Assembly (NCBI GenBank): GCA_003215315.1 | Contig: QCKO01000004.1 | Location: forward strand, 1-64,000 | DNA length: 64,000 nt | Direction of reading: 5' to 3' | Source: Prochlorococcus sp. AG-409-P19 | GTDB taxonomy: Bacteria; Cyanobacteriota; Cyanobacteriia; PCC-6307; Cyanobiaceae | In this document: positions 22,191 through 31,928 of the stretch, piece by piece | How positions within the stretch are numbered: position 1 is the stretch's first letter | How the letters are laid out: each line of letters opens with the position of its first letter | The notes under the pieces: generated by a model | Seen by the model: only the letters and a program-made list of their open reading frames with translations | The model's database searches: none | Told to the model about the DNA's origin: nothing | Made by a program: the position numbers and the translations under genes

Positions 22191-23006
22191 GTGGCCACAG
22201 ATACACGAGTCATCCTCATATGCTCTGGGAAAGGTGGTGTCGGCAAGACAACACTAACTGCAAACCTTGGTATTTCCCTTGCCAGGCAAGGAGCTTCGAC
22301 CGCTGTACTTGATGCAGACTTTGGTTTGAGAAATTTGGATTTACTACTTGGATTAGAAAACCGAATTGTCTACACAGCCCAAGAAGTATTAGAGGAAAAT
22401 TGCAGACTTGATCAAGCATTAGTAAAACACAAACAAGAATCTAATCTTGCACTACTACCTGCTGGCAATCCCAGAATGCTGGATTGGTTAAAACCTGAAG
22501 ACATGAAAAAAATTGTAGAAATGCTTAGTGATCAATTTAATTATGTTCTAATCGACTGTCCTGCAGGTGTAGAAGATGGTTTTAAAAATGCTATGGCAGC
22601 TTGTAAAGAGGCAATTATAGTGACCAATCCAGAAGTCTCTGCCGTGAGAGATGCAGATAGAGTGATTGGTTTATTAAACACCCAAGGGGTCAAACCTGTT
22701 CAGCTAGTGCTGAATAGAGTTAGGCCAAAAATGATGGCAAATCAAGAAATGCTATCCGTAAATGACGTTACAGATATACTTGCACTTCCATTATTGGGAC
22801 TCGTTTTAGAAGACGAGCAAGTTATCGTTAGCACAAATCGTGGGGAACCTCTTACCTTAAACAGCTCAAATTCTCCAGCTGCAAGATGTTACTCAAATAT
22901 CGCTAAGAGGCTAGCAGGGGAAAATATTCCTCTAATTGATCCCTCAAAAGAAGAAACGAGTTTTGGAGATAAATTCCGAAGATTAATGCAAACCAAGATT
23001 TTTTAA
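22191..23006 (+). CDS. minD: septum site-determining ATPase MinD
   Basis: ParA/MinD-type ATPase (271 residues) that binds the membrane in its ATP form, recruits MinC and is driven off by MinE. Deviant Walker [10 protein letters not shown] at residues 12-20, switch region [11 protein letters not shown] and the D-C-P-A-G motif are present. The C terminus [14 protein letters not shown] is a short amphipathic helix, the expected membrane anchor. Start is GTG at 22191, giving M-A-T-D-T-R. It is 154 bases after minC and 5 bases before minE. Confidence 0.97.
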   Translation: MATDTRVILICSGKGGVGKTTLTANLGISLARQGASTAVLDADFGLRNLDLLLGLENRIVYTAQEVLEENCRLDQALVKHKQESNLALLPAGNPRMLDWLKPEDMKKIVEMLSDQFNYVLIDCPAGVEDGFKNAMAACKEAIIVTNPEVSAVRDADRVIGLLNTQGVKPVQLVLNRVRPKMMANQEMLSVNDVTDILALPLLGLVLEDEQVIVSTNRGEPLTLNSSNSPAARCYSNIAKRLAGENIPLIDPSKEETSFGDKFRRLMQTKIF

Positions 23007-23011
23007 ATCAA

Positions 23012-23344
23012 ATGACTCTTAGAGACATCATTAACAAACTCCTTCGCCGTCAGCAATCTAGTGCCAACACAGCTAGACAAAGACTTCAACTGGTATTAGC
23101 TCATGACAGAACAGATTTAAGTACTGATCTTTTAGATCAAATGAGAAAAGAAATTCTTGAAGTAGTTGCCAAATATGTAGAAATAGATATGGAAGAAGGT
23201 GCTGTTAGTCTTGAAACTGAAGACAGGATGACTGCTCTTGTGGCAAATTTGCCAATTAAGCGCACTCTGTCAGGTGAGATCAAATTAAAAGCAACAGAAG
23301 AGGGTCAACCAATTAGTCATGCACCTTCAAACAATCAAGATTAA
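23012..23344 (+). CDS. minE: cell division topological specificity factor MinE
   Basis: 110 residues, with the N-terminal anti-MinCD region ([13 protein letters not shown], residues 21-33, the typical contact helix) and the C-terminal dimerisation domain to about residue 85. It stimulates the MinD ATPase to set the division site. ATG start 5 bases after minD, so translation is likely coupled. The last 20 residues are polar and variable. Confidence 0.96.
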   Translation: MTLRDIINKLLRRQQSSANTARQRLQLVLAHDRTDLSTDLLDQMRKEILEVVAKYVEIDMEEGAVSLETEDRMTALVANLPIKRTLSGEIKLKATEEGQPISHAPSNNQD

Positions 23345-23456
23345 GACTTGGCAAACACCTCTAAAAATGATCAAAAAAAAATTAAAACTTAAATTTGCAA
23401 ACAACCACGACTATCAATCAAGTTTGATGGACATCTTTAGCTAAGATATATTTATT

Positions 23457-23528
23457 GCCGGCTTAGCTCAGCGGTAGAGCAGCGCTTTTGTAAAGCGAAG
23501 GTCATCAGTTCAAATCTGTTAGCCGGCA
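23457..23528 (+). tRNA. trnT: tRNA-Thr (UGU)
   Basis: A 72-base cloverleaf: acceptor GCCGGCT pairs with AGCCGGC, D-arm GCTC...GAGC, anticodon loop TTTGTAA giving TGT, T-arm with GTTCAAAT. No CCA is encoded. It stands alone between minE and the convergent TsaC-like gene. Confidence 0.97.
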
Positions 23529-23743
23529 TTTTATAAAAAGATCTCAGCGATAACAATAAAACAAGTCTTCTTAAAAGAATTAATTCTTCCCATCACCTGC
23601 AATTACAAAACATAGCAAGCATAAAACAATAAAAACTATTATTTTAAAATCGAATAGGCCATCTAAAACATTAACAAAAGGCACCAACAGTAAAAAACAT
23701 AATTGTACAATCCATACCAAAAAAATAAGTAAAATCATTAATT

Positions 23744-24325
23744 TTAAAGTTCTGGGAGAACTGCACCTTTTCTAAGTAATCGCCATGTCGAACTTCTTTC
23801 CCAAAGAATAACAGTGCTTGCCAATCCAGAAGAGGTTGGCCAGGGAATAGGTCCCAATAATGGTAATTCAGGAAAAATTTTTGAGGCTTCGATAGCATTC
23901 GAAGCAGGTAATTCTCCTGAGATATTTGCACTTGTAGTAGCCAAAGGGCCACTTTCGATTAAAAGTTCTCTTGCTAAAGAGCAATCAGGAACTCGCATAC
24001 CAATATTTTGTGATCTAGGGTTTAAAGACTGAAGTTCCTTACCTGTAGTGGGCAAAACCATTGTCAAAGCACCAGGCCAATACAACTTTGCAAGTTCTCT
24101 TGCATCTTCCAATGCCGTTAAGTGAACATACTCAAATACATCTTCAGAGTTACCACCCATTAATATCAAAGGCTTACTTAAAGACCTTCTTTTTAGGGCC
24201 CATATCTTTGATGCAAAAGAAGGAAGTGAACCTAGGGCAGGAAGAGTATCTGTAGGGAATAAAACCTGAGCACCTTGACAAAGTTTTTCTGACAAGTCTG
24301 AGGAACAAAAAACAGAACCTTTCAT
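23744..24325 (-). CDS. Sua5/YrdC/YciO-type protein (TsaC-like, tRNA t6A synthesis)
   Basis: 193 residues with the YrdC fold: the N-terminal V-L-F-P-T-D-T-L-P-A-L-G-S loop, K-R-R-S-x-S-K-P-L near residue 45-52, Y-W-P-G-A-L-T, and G-P-L-A-T-T-S-A-N-I-S-G. These match the L-threonylcarbamoyl-AMP synthase family, which makes the intermediate of the t6A37 tRNA modification. It lacks the C-terminal Sua5 domain, so it is TsaC-like. It lies 2 bases downstream of prmC on the same strand, so the two form an operon of translation-related modification genes. Confidence 0.88.
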   Translation of the reverse strand: MKGSVFCSSDLSEKLCQGAQVLFPTDTLPALGSLPSFASKIWALKRRSLSKPLILMGGNSEDVFEYVHLTALEDARELAKLYWPGALTMVLPTTGKELQSLNPRSQNIGMRVPDCSLARELLIESGPLATTSANISGELPASNAIEASKIFPELPLLGPIPWPTSSGLASTVILWERSSTWRLLRKGAVLPEL

Positions 24326-24327
24326 TT

Positions 24328-25200
24328 TTATAATTTACGCCCAAAAGCGAATCGTTTTGTACCCTCTAAATCTTTTTCAAATCCTAGATCTCCCAAGCCT
24401 AAGTTATTCATAAGTTGCAAAATACGCGTACTCTGATCATGGTGATGTTCAAGGATTAGCAATCCACCTTTAGCTAATCCCTGTAAGGCTCCTGACACTA
24501 TTGCTTTAATAGAATCCATCCCATCTTTTCCTCCATATAAAGCAAGATGAGGCTCATGATTTTTAACGATAGGGTCAAGATTAAAAAGAACTTTTTCAGG
24601 TATATATGGAGGGTTCGAAACAACAAGATTAAGATCCCCCCAAACTTCCTTTAAAGGCTCCCACCAATTACCTAAATAAAGTTTAACTTTAGCGAAAGGG
24701 GCCAAATTATTTAAGTTTTTTTTAGCAAGATCAAGAGCTTGTGGGCTTATATCAACAGCATGTCCTTGCCAAAAAGTTAACTCTCTAGCTAGTGCTACAG
24801 CCAAAGGAGCTGAACCTGTTCCCAAATCAGCCCATTGCCCTCTATGTTCATAATCAATTTTTTTTAAGGCGAAATCTATAAGAAGTTCAGTTTCTTGCCT
24901 GGGTATCAAGGCATCAGGAGAGGATTCTAATTCAAAATCTCTCCAAGGACATCTTCCTAACAAATGCTGGAGGGGTAAATCCTTCTCCAAGTGCAATCGC
25001 CAAATACCTTCTAAGCGTTTCACAGAAAGTAGCAACTTATAATTTCTTTTAGGGTACAAACGAATCATCTGAAGAAGACTCCAATTTAATCCAGCACCAA
25101 AATCCAGCAACCAATCAAAATCAACTGCCCTTCCGCCTATTCCCAACATCTTTTTTCTCCATAAAAGTAACTTTTCCCCTGTCAAGAAAAATTGGTCCAT
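24328..25200 (-). CDS. prmC: peptide chain release factor N5-glutamine methyltransferase (PrmC/HemK)
   Basis: Methylates the GGQ glutamine of release factors RF1 and RF2. SAM-binding W-A-D-L-G-T-G-S-A-P-L-A-V-A-L-A near 123-138 and the catalytic N-P-P-Y at residues 196-199 (preceded by V-V-S) are diagnostic. 290 residues, normal length. ATG start at 25200. Followed within 2 bases by the TsaC-like gene, a common pairing in bacteria. Confidence 0.95.
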   Translation of the reverse strand: MDQFFLTGEKLLLWRKKMLGIGGRAVDFDWLLDFGAGLNWSLLQMIRLYPKRNYKLLLSVKRLEGIWRLHLEKDLPLQHLLGRCPWRDFELESSPDALIPRQETELLIDFALKKIDYEHRGQWADLGTGSAPLAVALARELTFWQGHAVDISPQALDLAKKNLNNLAPFAKVKLYLGNWWEPLKEVWGDLNLVVSNPPYIPEKVLFNLDPIVKNHEPHLALYGGKDGMDSIKAIVSGALQGLAKGGLLILEHHHDQSTRILQLMNNLGLGDLGFEKDLEGTKRFAFGRKL

Positions 25201-25505
25201 GTATTATTGCCTAAAAACAATTACATTCAAAATAGAAGTTAATCAAAACCTCAACATAAAAGAAGCAATTATTTGATGTAAACATATAAATAATTATTTA
25301 TATAAAATTAAAAATCTCTATTCATAATTGATTCGATTCAAACAAAACCATCAGAAAGAAGTTTGTAACATAATCAAAATCCCTATAAAAGAATAGCTTC
25401 AGAAAAGTCATAAATTAAATTCAAAGAGACTATTATCACTAGTTAATCTCCTCTAAAAGTCAATATCAAAAGCATTTACTCTCTAAGCCTAAAAGAATTG
25501 GATTT
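25201..25505. other. 305-base AT-rich intergenic region
   Basis: Upstream of prmC (minus strand) and of a small plus-strand frame. Nothing else recognised. Very AT-rich, with no hairpin followed by a T-run. Confidence 0.5.
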
Positions 25506-25667
25506 ATGCAAAGATTTTTTATACACGCAAAACTCAATGCAAGATATTTTTCTATTGCATTAGTCAAAGCACCAAAATCTATCAAAGGATTAATAATCAC
25601 ATGTAAATTTGGTGCTAAGAATTTTCAACTAATTGAAAGTCCTCAAAATAGTTGGAAATTACTTTGA
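25506..25667 (+). CDS. possible small basic protein, 53 aa
   Basis: ATG to TGA, 53 codons, ending 20 bases before the convergent stop of psbM. The predicted peptide starts M-Q-R-F-F-I-H-A-K-L-N-A-R-Y-F-S-I-A and is basic with mixed hydrophobic residues. No family recognised and no strong ribosome-binding site. It may be a chance frame; I list it because it fills the gap between two regions in a genome that packs genes tightly. Confidence 0.3.
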   Translation: MQRFFIHAKLNARYFSIALVKAPKSIKGLIITCKFGAKNFQLIESPQNSWKLL

Positions 25668-25687
25668 TGCTTGGTCTTAATAGAAGT

Positions 25688-25840
25688 TTACTTCTGAGGC
25701 CCAATCCTGCCCTTACCTGAAGCAGAAAAGAAACTTGACTTCTCTCCATCAGCAGTGGACAAATAAAGTCCAACAAGAAAGATAGTTGGTACTAAAACGA
25801 AAAGAAGGCTTGCTACAGCGCCAAAATTGGTCGTTTCCAT
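25688..25840 (-). CDS. psbM: photosystem II protein M (PsbM)
   Basis: A 50-residue protein starting M-E-T-T-N-F-G and carrying one membrane span (A-V-A-S-L-L-F-V-L-V-P-T-I-F-L-V-G-L), then a polar tail D-G-E-K-S-S-F-F-S-A-S-G-K-G. The start and tail are the picocyanobacterial PsbM pattern. PsbM lies at the dimer interface of photosystem II. The frame checks exactly: ATG at 25840, TAA at 25688. It is divergent from psbB, about 430 bases away. Confidence 0.93.
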   Translation of the reverse strand: METTNFGAVASLLFVLVPTIFLVGLYLSTADGEKSSFFSASGKGRIGPQK

Positions 25841-26272
25841 GAAATCCGGTTCTTTCTTGAAAAGGTTTTAATCAAAGAGACTATAAAGGGATTTACGTCC
25901 CATCCAATTAAATCTGTATAGAAGACTGGCAATTTGTAATCACTTCAGAAATTTTTTATGCATACATGAATAGGTAAATTGTCCAAAAGGCTCCTAAATA
26001 AAAAAAATAAATGAGTAATGCAAAGAATATTGTTCTAAAAATCAAGAATATCGAAAAAACAAAAAAAATATATTTTTTTATTAGATTTCCTTGAGAATCC
26101 TTTCAAGGAAATGGTTTTCAGCAAATAAACCTACCAAAAATTAATGATTTTTTCCCCAAGAGTGTCAACAGTCATTTCAGATACAACAACCATCGCCTGA
26201 ATACAAGGCTTAACACTCTACGATCATTCGGTCTTGCTGCATTAAGCAGCTTCGTTACACGAAACCTGACCC
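25841..26272. other. 432-base region between psbM and psbB
   Basis: No gene seen. It lies upstream of both psbM (minus) and psbB (plus) and so holds their promoters. A long AT-rich stretch (25980-26090) precedes the psbB leader. No consensus -35/-10 pair stands out. Confidence 0.5.
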
Positions 26273-27829
26273 ATGGGATTGCCCTGGTATCGGGTGCACA
26301 CAGTCGTTATCAACGACCCTGGCCGCCTTTTGGCCGTGCACCTCATGCACACAGCTTTGCTAGCCGGCTGGGCCGGCTCCATGGCCCTTTATGAATTGGC
26401 CATTTTTGATCCTTCGGACCCAGTCCTCAACCCAATGTGGCGCCAAGGCATGTATGTCATGCCTTTCATGTCTCGCCTCGGCGTCACAAGTAGCTGGAGT
26501 GGCTGGGATATTACCGGTGGAGTCGGATCATTTGATTTTGATTCATTAGATTTCTGGGGTAAGGCCCTACCTTTTTCTACTTTTGAAGGTGTTGCCGTTG
26601 CCCATATTGTCTTTAGCGGCCTGCTTATTTTGGCAGCTATTTGGCATTGGACTTACTGGGATCTAGAACTTTGGGAAGACTCCAGAACTGGAGAGCCTGC
26701 TTTAGACCTTCCAAGAATTTTTGGTATTCATTTATTCCTGGCTGGTCTTGTTTGCTTCGGATTTGGAGCTTTCCATTGTGCATCTGTTGGAATATGGGTT
26801 TCTGATCCATATGGACTAACAGGCCACGTTGAAAAAGTTGCTCCTGTATGGGGAGCAGCAGGTTTTAACCCCTTCAACCCTGGAGGAATTGTCGCCAACC
26901 ATATAGGCGCTGGTCTTTTAGGAATCATCGGAGGCATTTTCCATATCACGAACCGACCAGGCGAAAGACTTTATAGAGCTTTAAAACTGGGGAGCTTAGA
27001 AGGAGTTCTTGCAAGCGCCTTAGCAGCAGTTCTATTTGTATCTTTTGTAGTTGCCGGAACTATGTGGTATGGATCAGCTACTACACCTGTTGAACTTTTT
27101 GGACCAACTCGATATCAATGGGATTCGGGTTATTTCAAAACTGAAATAAATCGCCGAGTTGAAGAAGCAGTAGCAAATGGTGCAACAAAGGCTGAAGCCT
27201 ATGAAGCTATTCCAGAGCAACTTGCTTTTTATGACTATGTAGGCAACAGCCCTGCAAAGGGTGGCCTATTTAGAGTAGGTGCACTAGTAAACGGTGATGG
27301 TGTTCCTACTGGTTGGCAAGGACACATTTCCTTCAATGATAAAGATGGAAATGAGTTAGAAGTAAGAAGAATTCCAAATTTCTTTGAGAACTTCCCTGTC
27401 ATACTTGAGGACAAAGATGGAAATGTAAAAGCTGACATTCCATTCCGTCGTGCAGAAGCTAAATACTCCATCGAACAGACTGGTGTATCAGCTACTGTTT
27501 ATGGAGGAGAACTCAACGGACAAACTTTTAATGACCCTGTTGTAGTTAAAAGGCTTGCTCGTAAAGCTCAACTAGGCGAAGCTTTCAAATTTGACAGAGA
27601 GAGATACAAGTCTGACGGTGTATTCAGAAGCTCTCCTAGAGCATGGTTCACCTACGCACATTTGTGCTTCGGATTATTATTCCTCTTTGGTCACTGGTGG
27701 CATGCTGCCAGAACATTATTCGGTGATAGATTCTCTGGAATTGATCCTGAGCTTGGCGATCAAGTTGAGTTTGGTCTCTTTAAGAAACTTGGAGACGAAA
27801 CCACACGTCGAGTACCAGGACGAGCCTAA
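26273..27829 (+). CDS. psbB: photosystem II CP47 chlorophyll-binding protein (PsbB)
   Basis: Inner antenna of photosystem II with six membrane spans and a large lumenal loop between spans 5 and 6 (about residues 255-450). Start [19 protein letters not shown] is the canonical N terminus, with chlorophyll-ligand histidines (H9, H23, H26 and several in the later helices). 518 residues, slightly longer than the usual 508. Followed by psbT after 35 bases, as in other cyanobacteria. Confidence 0.99.
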   Translation: MGLPWYRVHTVVINDPGRLLAVHLMHTALLAGWAGSMALYELAIFDPSDPVLNPMWRQGMYVMPFMSRLGVTSSWSGWDITGGVGSFDFDSLDFWGKALPFSTFEGVAVAHIVFSGLLILAAIWHWTYWDLELWEDSRTGEPALDLPRIFGIHLFLAGLVCFGFGAFHCASVGIWVSDPYGLTGHVEKVAPVWGAAGFNPFNPGGIVANHIGAGLLGIIGGIFHITNRPGERLYRALKLGSLEGVLASALAAVLFVSFVVAGTMWYGSATTPVELFGPTRYQWDSGYFKTEINRRVEEAVANGATKAEAYEAIPEQLAFYDYVGNSPAKGGLFRVGALVNGDGVPTGWQGHISFNDKDGNELEVRRIPNFFENFPVILEDKDGNVKADIPFRRAEAKYSIEQTGVSATVYGGELNGQTFNDPVVVKRLARKAQLGEAFKFDRERYKSDGVFRSSPRAWFTYAHLCFGLLFLFGHWWHAARTLFGDRFSGIDPELGDQVEFGLFKKLGDETTRRVPGRA

Positions 27830-27864
27830 TTCAGGAATCTTTACAACTTTTACCGAGAACCTAG

Positions 27865-27960
27865 ATGGAAGCCTTCTCCTACACGCTAATCATCGCATTA
27901 GCTCTTATTACTCTCTTCTTCGCAATCGCATTTCGCGACCCCCCGAAGTACGACAAGTAA
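27865..27960 (+). CDS. psbT: photosystem II protein T (PsbT)
   Basis: 31 residues, [13 protein letters not shown] and then one span ending R-D-P-P-K-Y. This is the standard PsbT sequence. It sits at the dimer interface next to PsbM and helps stability and repair of PSII. Co-transcribed with psbB; a strong terminator follows within 2 bases. Too short for most automatic gene calls. Confidence 0.97.
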   Translation: MEAFSYTLIIALALITLFFAIAFRDPPKYDK

Positions 27961-27962
27961 TC

Positions 27963-28003
27963 AAAACAAAAAGGCCCTGGCTTCGCCAGGGCCTTTTTGT
28001 TTT
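27963..28003 (+). terminator. intrinsic terminator of psbB-psbT
   Basis: AAAACAAAAAGGCCCTGGC (27963-27981) pairs perfectly with the 19 bases at 27985-28003, loop TTC. The T-run in the 3' arm fits intrinsic termination on the plus strand; the mirror A-run makes it able to act in both directions. Confidence 0.93.
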
Positions 28004-28145
28004 CTATTTCTGCATAAAATAAAGAGTTTTATCGATTCAAATTACATAAAAAGAATAAAAAAGAATGAATTTCTTTTAATCAAATACTTTTCAGAAGACA
28101 AATAAATGTTTACAGTTAGTGAAATCCTTTATTACATAGGGCAGC

Positions 28146-28625
28146 ATGCAATGCCCCTCATGTCAAAACACAGATAGTAGAGTTCTCGAATCACGTTCTG
28201 CCGATGCTGGTAGAAGTGTTCGAAGAAGAAGGGAATGCTTAAATTGCGATTTCCGATTTACTACCTATGAAAGAGTTGAAACCGTTCCAATTACTGTAAT
28301 TAAACGCAGTGGAACCAAAGAAATATTTAATAGAGCTAAAATTCTTAATGGATTAAATAGAGCCTGTGAGAAGACACTTCTTTCAGCTGAGGAAATAGAA
28401 CTGCTAGCAGATGAAATAGAAATCAAACTTCAACAACGAAATAGCAAAGAGATAAATACAACTGAAATTGGAGAAATTGTTTTGTCACATCTTAAAGAAG
28501 TAAGTGAAGTAGCGTTCATTCGATTTGCCTCCGTCTATAGACAGTTTCATGGAATAAGTGATTTTGTAGCAACTCTAGAAACTTTTAAGCCTTTAAAGAA
28601 AGGACAATTAGCAACAGTTCTTTAA
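28146..28625 (+). CDS. nrdR: transcriptional repressor NrdR
   Basis: Zinc-ribbon plus ATP-cone regulator of ribonucleotide reductase genes. Zinc ligands C3, C6, C31 and C34 are in place (C-P-S-C and C-L-N-C), and the ATP-cone spans about residues 49-139. The 159 residues fit the family. ATG start. It is the first gene of a run with rpsA (about 100 bases apart), so co-transcription with rpsA is possible but not shown. No NrdR box was looked for beyond this region. Confidence 0.97.
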   Translation: MQCPSCQNTDSRVLESRSADAGRSVRRRRECLNCDFRFTTYERVETVPITVIKRSGTKEIFNRAKILNGLNRACEKTLLSAEEIELLADEIEIKLQQRNSKEINTTEIGEIVLSHLKEVSEVAFIRFASVYRQFHGISDFVATLETFKPLKKGQLATVL

Positions 28626-28727
28626 ACAAGAACAACCGAATTGTAGAGTATATGGATTATTCATTATGGTCGGCGGGCCATTTTGATTTTTTTTCGCACT
28701 GTCATCAAGGCAGACCGCCAAATCAGC

Positions 28728-29840
28728 ATGTCCGAAAATCCTTCAGCAAACACTCAAGAAGTATCTTCAGAAAAAAAAGATATCAATATCCCTGAAAGTA
28801 TTAGTTCAAATCAGGATCTCATTCCAAATAAGAACAATGTAAGTGACGCAATAGACAAGGAAGATATTCCAAAAGAAGTTCCTACTGCCGATGACCCTCG
28901 AAGCAGAGTAAACAAGAATGACCTTGAAACTGCAGGTTTCACTATTGATGAATTTGCATCTTTATTAAGCAAATACGATTACAACTTCAAACCGGGAGAT
29001 ATCGTTAACGGGACAGTGTTTGCTCTGGAGTCCAAAGGAGCAATGATTGATATAGGAGCAAAAACGGCTGCATTCATGCCTATGCAAGAAGTCTCGATTA
29101 ATAGAGTAGAAGGCCTGAGCGACGTACTTCAACCATCTGAGATCAGAGAATTCTTCATAATGAGTGAAGAAAATGAAGATGGACAACTTTCATTATCAAT
29201 TAGAAGAATTGAATATCAAAGAGCTTGGGAAAGAGTTCGCCAGTTGCAAAAAGAGGATGCAACAATTTATTCAGAAGTGTTTGCAACAAATAGAGGGGGA
29301 GCACTTGTAAGAGTAGAGGGACTTAGAGGTTTCATCCCTGGCTCACATATCAGCACAAGAAAAGCTAAAGAAGAATTAGTAGCAGACTTTTTACCATTAA
29401 AATTTCTAGAAGTTGATGAAGAAAGAAATCGTCTTGTTTTAAGTCACCGTAGAGCTTTAGTTGAAAGAAAGATGAATAGACTAGAGGTAGGAGAAGTAGT
29501 AGTCGGAGCTGTACGAGGAATTAAACCATATGGAGCATTTATAGATATTGGAGGAGTAAGTGGATTGCTACATATTTCTGAAATCAGCCACGAGCATCTA
29601 GAAACACCTCATTCAGTTCTAAATGTGAACGATCAAATGAAAGTAATGATAATTGACCTAGATGCAGAAAGAGGAAGAATATCACTTTCTACCAAAGCAT
29701 TAGAACCAGAACCTGGTGACATGCTGACTGATCCTCAAAAAGTTTTTGACAAGGCAGAAGAGATGGCTGCTCGTTACAAGCAAATGCTTTTAGAGCAAGC
29801 AGAAGAAGGTGAAGATCCAATAGCAGTAATGAATGTTTGA
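28728..29840 (+). CDS. rpsA: 30S ribosomal protein S1
   Basis: Binds mRNA on the ribosome and helps start translation. Three S1 (OB-fold) repeats of about 70 residues are visible, starting near F-K-P-G-D-I-V-N-G-T-V-F-A, A-T-I-Y-S-E-V-F-A-T-N-R-G-G and L-E-V-G-E-V-V-V-G-A-V-R-G. The third is the classic repeat (G-A-F-I-D-I-G-G-V-S-G-L-L-H-I-S-E-I). A TTG frame extends 15 codons upstream (28683), but M-S-E-N-P at 28728 is a natural start and the upstream residues are not S1-like. The product has 370 residues, the short three-domain cyanobacterial form. Confidence 0.95.
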   Translation: MSENPSANTQEVSSEKKDINIPESISSNQDLIPNKNNVSDAIDKEDIPKEVPTADDPRSRVNKNDLETAGFTIDEFASLLSKYDYNFKPGDIVNGTVFALESKGAMIDIGAKTAAFMPMQEVSINRVEGLSDVLQPSEIREFFIMSEENEDGQLSLSIRRIEYQRAWERVRQLQKEDATIYSEVFATNRGGALVRVEGLRGFIPGSHISTRKAKEELVADFLPLKFLEVDEERNRLVLSHRRALVERKMNRLEVGEVVVGAVRGIKPYGAFIDIGGVSGLLHISEISHEHLETPHSVLNVNDQMKVMIIDLDAERGRISLSTKALEPEPGDMLTDPQKVFDKAEEMAARYKQMLLEQAEEGEDPIAVMNV

Positions 29841-29860
29841 TAAACAAATGAATAATTCTA

Positions 29861-30649
29861 ATGTCAGAATTATTTCTTAGAGGGTCTTCAATTGGAAAAA
29901 TCAAAGGCGTCCTATTTGATAAAGATGGAACTCTTGAAAACAGTGAAGAATACTTATTAAAGATTGCCCAAGAAAGAGTTAATCAATCAATTAAAAGATT
30001 AATCTCTCAAAACTTTAGCAGTAAGGAAATCACAATCTTTAAGCATGCTTTAGCGTCAGCATATGGAATAAAAGAAAACAAATTAAGCCCACATGGAATT
30101 ATGGCAATAGCATCTAAAGAAGTAAATATTTTATCAACAGCTACAATCTTCAGCACTCTGAATATCAATTGGGCAAAATCGCTTTCATTATCTAAAGAGG
30201 TTTTTTCATGTGTTGACCTAAAAGAATCCCAAAACAAACCAGTTCATTATCGTCCAAGTGAAATAATAAAAGGGGCAAGAGAATTCCTCATAAAACTCAA
30301 AATGGAAAAAATAAAAGCAGGCATAATTAGTAATGATAATGAAAGTGGAATATGTAATTTCATCAAAAAAAATAGTCTTCAAAAATATTTCCCACATACT
30401 TGGAGTTCAGGAAATCATCCAGCCAAGCCAAGCCCTCTATCAGTAATCAAGCTTTGTGAACTCATGAGGGTAGACCCCACGGAATGTGCACTCATATCTG
30501 ATGCAGATACTGATCTGGAAATGGCTAGGGATGCAAATATTCGAATAATCTTAGGGTTTACAGGTGGATGGAAATTACGCCCAGACTTAAATAAAAAATA
30601 TTTTTTATTTAATAGCTGGGATGAATTAAATATTCACCTAACACCTTAA
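29861..30649 (+). CDS. HAD-superfamily hydrolase (phosphatase)
   Basis: 262 residues. The HAD motifs are seen: motif I with D20 and D22 in L-F-D-K-D-G-T-L, motif II/III region (G-I-I-S-N-D-N), and motif IV L-I-S-D-A-D-T-D-L-E-M-A-R-D-A. The helical cap lies between motif I and II, as in phosphoglycolate-phosphatase-like enzymes. The substrate is not determined by these motifs. It starts 20 bases after rpsA and ends 24 bases before metK. Confidence 0.85.
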   Translation: MSELFLRGSSIGKIKGVLFDKDGTLENSEEYLLKIAQERVNQSIKRLISQNFSSKEITIFKHALASAYGIKENKLSPHGIMAIASKEVNILSTATIFSTLNINWAKSLSLSKEVFSCVDLKESQNKPVHYRPSEIIKGAREFLIKLKMEKIKAGIISNDNESGICNFIKKNSLQKYFPHTWSSGNHPAKPSPLSVIKLCELMRVDPTECALISDADTDLEMARDANIRIILGFTGGWKLRPDLNKKYFLFNSWDELNIHLTP

Positions 30650-30673
30650 AGTGGAGATCTACTTTTAGTTCCA

Positions 30674-31912
30674 ATGAGTCAATACGTTTTCACTTCTGAG
30701 TCAGTTACAGAAGGTCACCCTGACAAAATCTGTGACCAAATAAGTGATTCCATTCTGGATGCTCTACTCTCCGAAGATCCCAATAGCAGAGTAGCTTGTG
30801 AAGCGGTCGTAAATACAGGTTTATGCCTAATAACTGGAGAAGTAACAACAACAGCCAATGTTGATATAAATAAATTAGTCAGAAATGTAATAAGTGAGAT
30901 TGGATACAAGGGAGCACATGCTGGTGGATTTGATGCGAATAGTTGCGCAGTTCTAGTTGCATTAGATCAACAATCTCCTGACATTGCTCAAGGAGTAGAT
31001 GAAGGCAATCAATCCAGTCAGGACCCACTAGACAAGGTGGGGGCAGGCGATCAAGGCATTATGTTTGGCTATGCATGCAACGAAACACCTGAGTTAATGC
31101 CACTACCAATAAGCTTGGCACATAGGTTAGCGCGAAGGCTTGCCGAAGTAAGGCATGACAAAACTCTCAAATATCTACTCCCAGATGGGAAAACCCAAGT
31201 CAGTGTGAATTATAAAAATGGAATACCAACTGCTATTGACACAATATTAATCTCAACTCAACACCAATCAGTTATCAATGGAGTTAGCGATGAAAAAGAA
31301 GTGCAAAGACAAATTACAAATGATTTATGGGAACATGTTGTTAAGCCTTCCACAAAAGACTTGCCATTAAAACCCTCTTTGGAAAATACACGTTTTTTAG
31401 TCAACCCAACTGGAAAGTTTGTAATTGGTGGCCCTCAAGGAGATGCTGGTTTGACAGGGAGAAAAATCATTGTCGACACATATGGTGGCTATGCGCGTCA
31501 TGGTGGAGGAGCTTTTTCTGGCAAAGACCCAACAAAAGTTGATCGTTCAGCAGCTTATGCAGCACGATATGTAGCAAAATCTCTTGTTGCAGCAGGGCTT
31601 GCTAACAAAGTGGAAGTTCAACTTAGTTATGCAATAGGAGTTGCAAAACCAGTATCAATTTTAGTAGAAAGTTTTAATACTGGAAAAGTTCCAGATAATA
31701 CACTCACAAAAATTGTTGAGGAAAATTTTGATTTACGACCAGGTGCAATAATTGAGGCTTTCAATTTACAAAACCTGCCCAAACTTAGAGGTGGAAAGTT
31801 TTATAGAAAAACAGCTGCATATGGTCACTTTGGAAGAAATGATCTTGAATTACCTTGGGAAGATGTTCAGCAAAAAGCACAAGAATTAGAGAGATTAGTT
31901 AAAGATATTTAA
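30674..31912 (+). CDS. metK: S-adenosylmethionine synthetase
   Basis: Makes SAM from methionine and ATP. Signature pieces: [17 protein letters not shown] near the N terminus (residues 6-22), [12 protein letters not shown] near 123, and G-G-G-A-F-S-G-K-D near 285. 412 residues. ATG start. Neighbours are unrelated to methionine, so a housekeeping arrangement. Confidence 0.98.
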   Translation: MSQYVFTSESVTEGHPDKICDQISDSILDALLSEDPNSRVACEAVVNTGLCLITGEVTTTANVDINKLVRNVISEIGYKGAHAGGFDANSCAVLVALDQQSPDIAQGVDEGNQSSQDPLDKVGAGDQGIMFGYACNETPELMPLPISLAHRLARRLAEVRHDKTLKYLLPDGKTQVSVNYKNGIPTAIDTILISTQHQSVINGVSDEKEVQRQITNDLWEHVVKPSTKDLPLKPSLENTRFLVNPTGKFVIGGPQGDAGLTGRKIIVDTYGGYARHGGGAFSGKDPTKVDRSAAYAARYVAKSLVAAGLANKVEVQLSYAIGVAKPVSILVESFNTGKVPDNTLTKIVEENFDLRPGAIIEAFNLQNLPKLRGGKFYRKTAAYGHFGRNDLELPWEDVQQKAQELERLVKDI

Positions 31913-31928
31913 AATTTTATTCTTTAAT

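Noticed and set aside
27591..28022. 143-codon frame over the psbB end and psbT
   Set aside because: It overlaps psbB and psbT in another frame, and runs into the terminator hairpin. PsbT is the real gene there.
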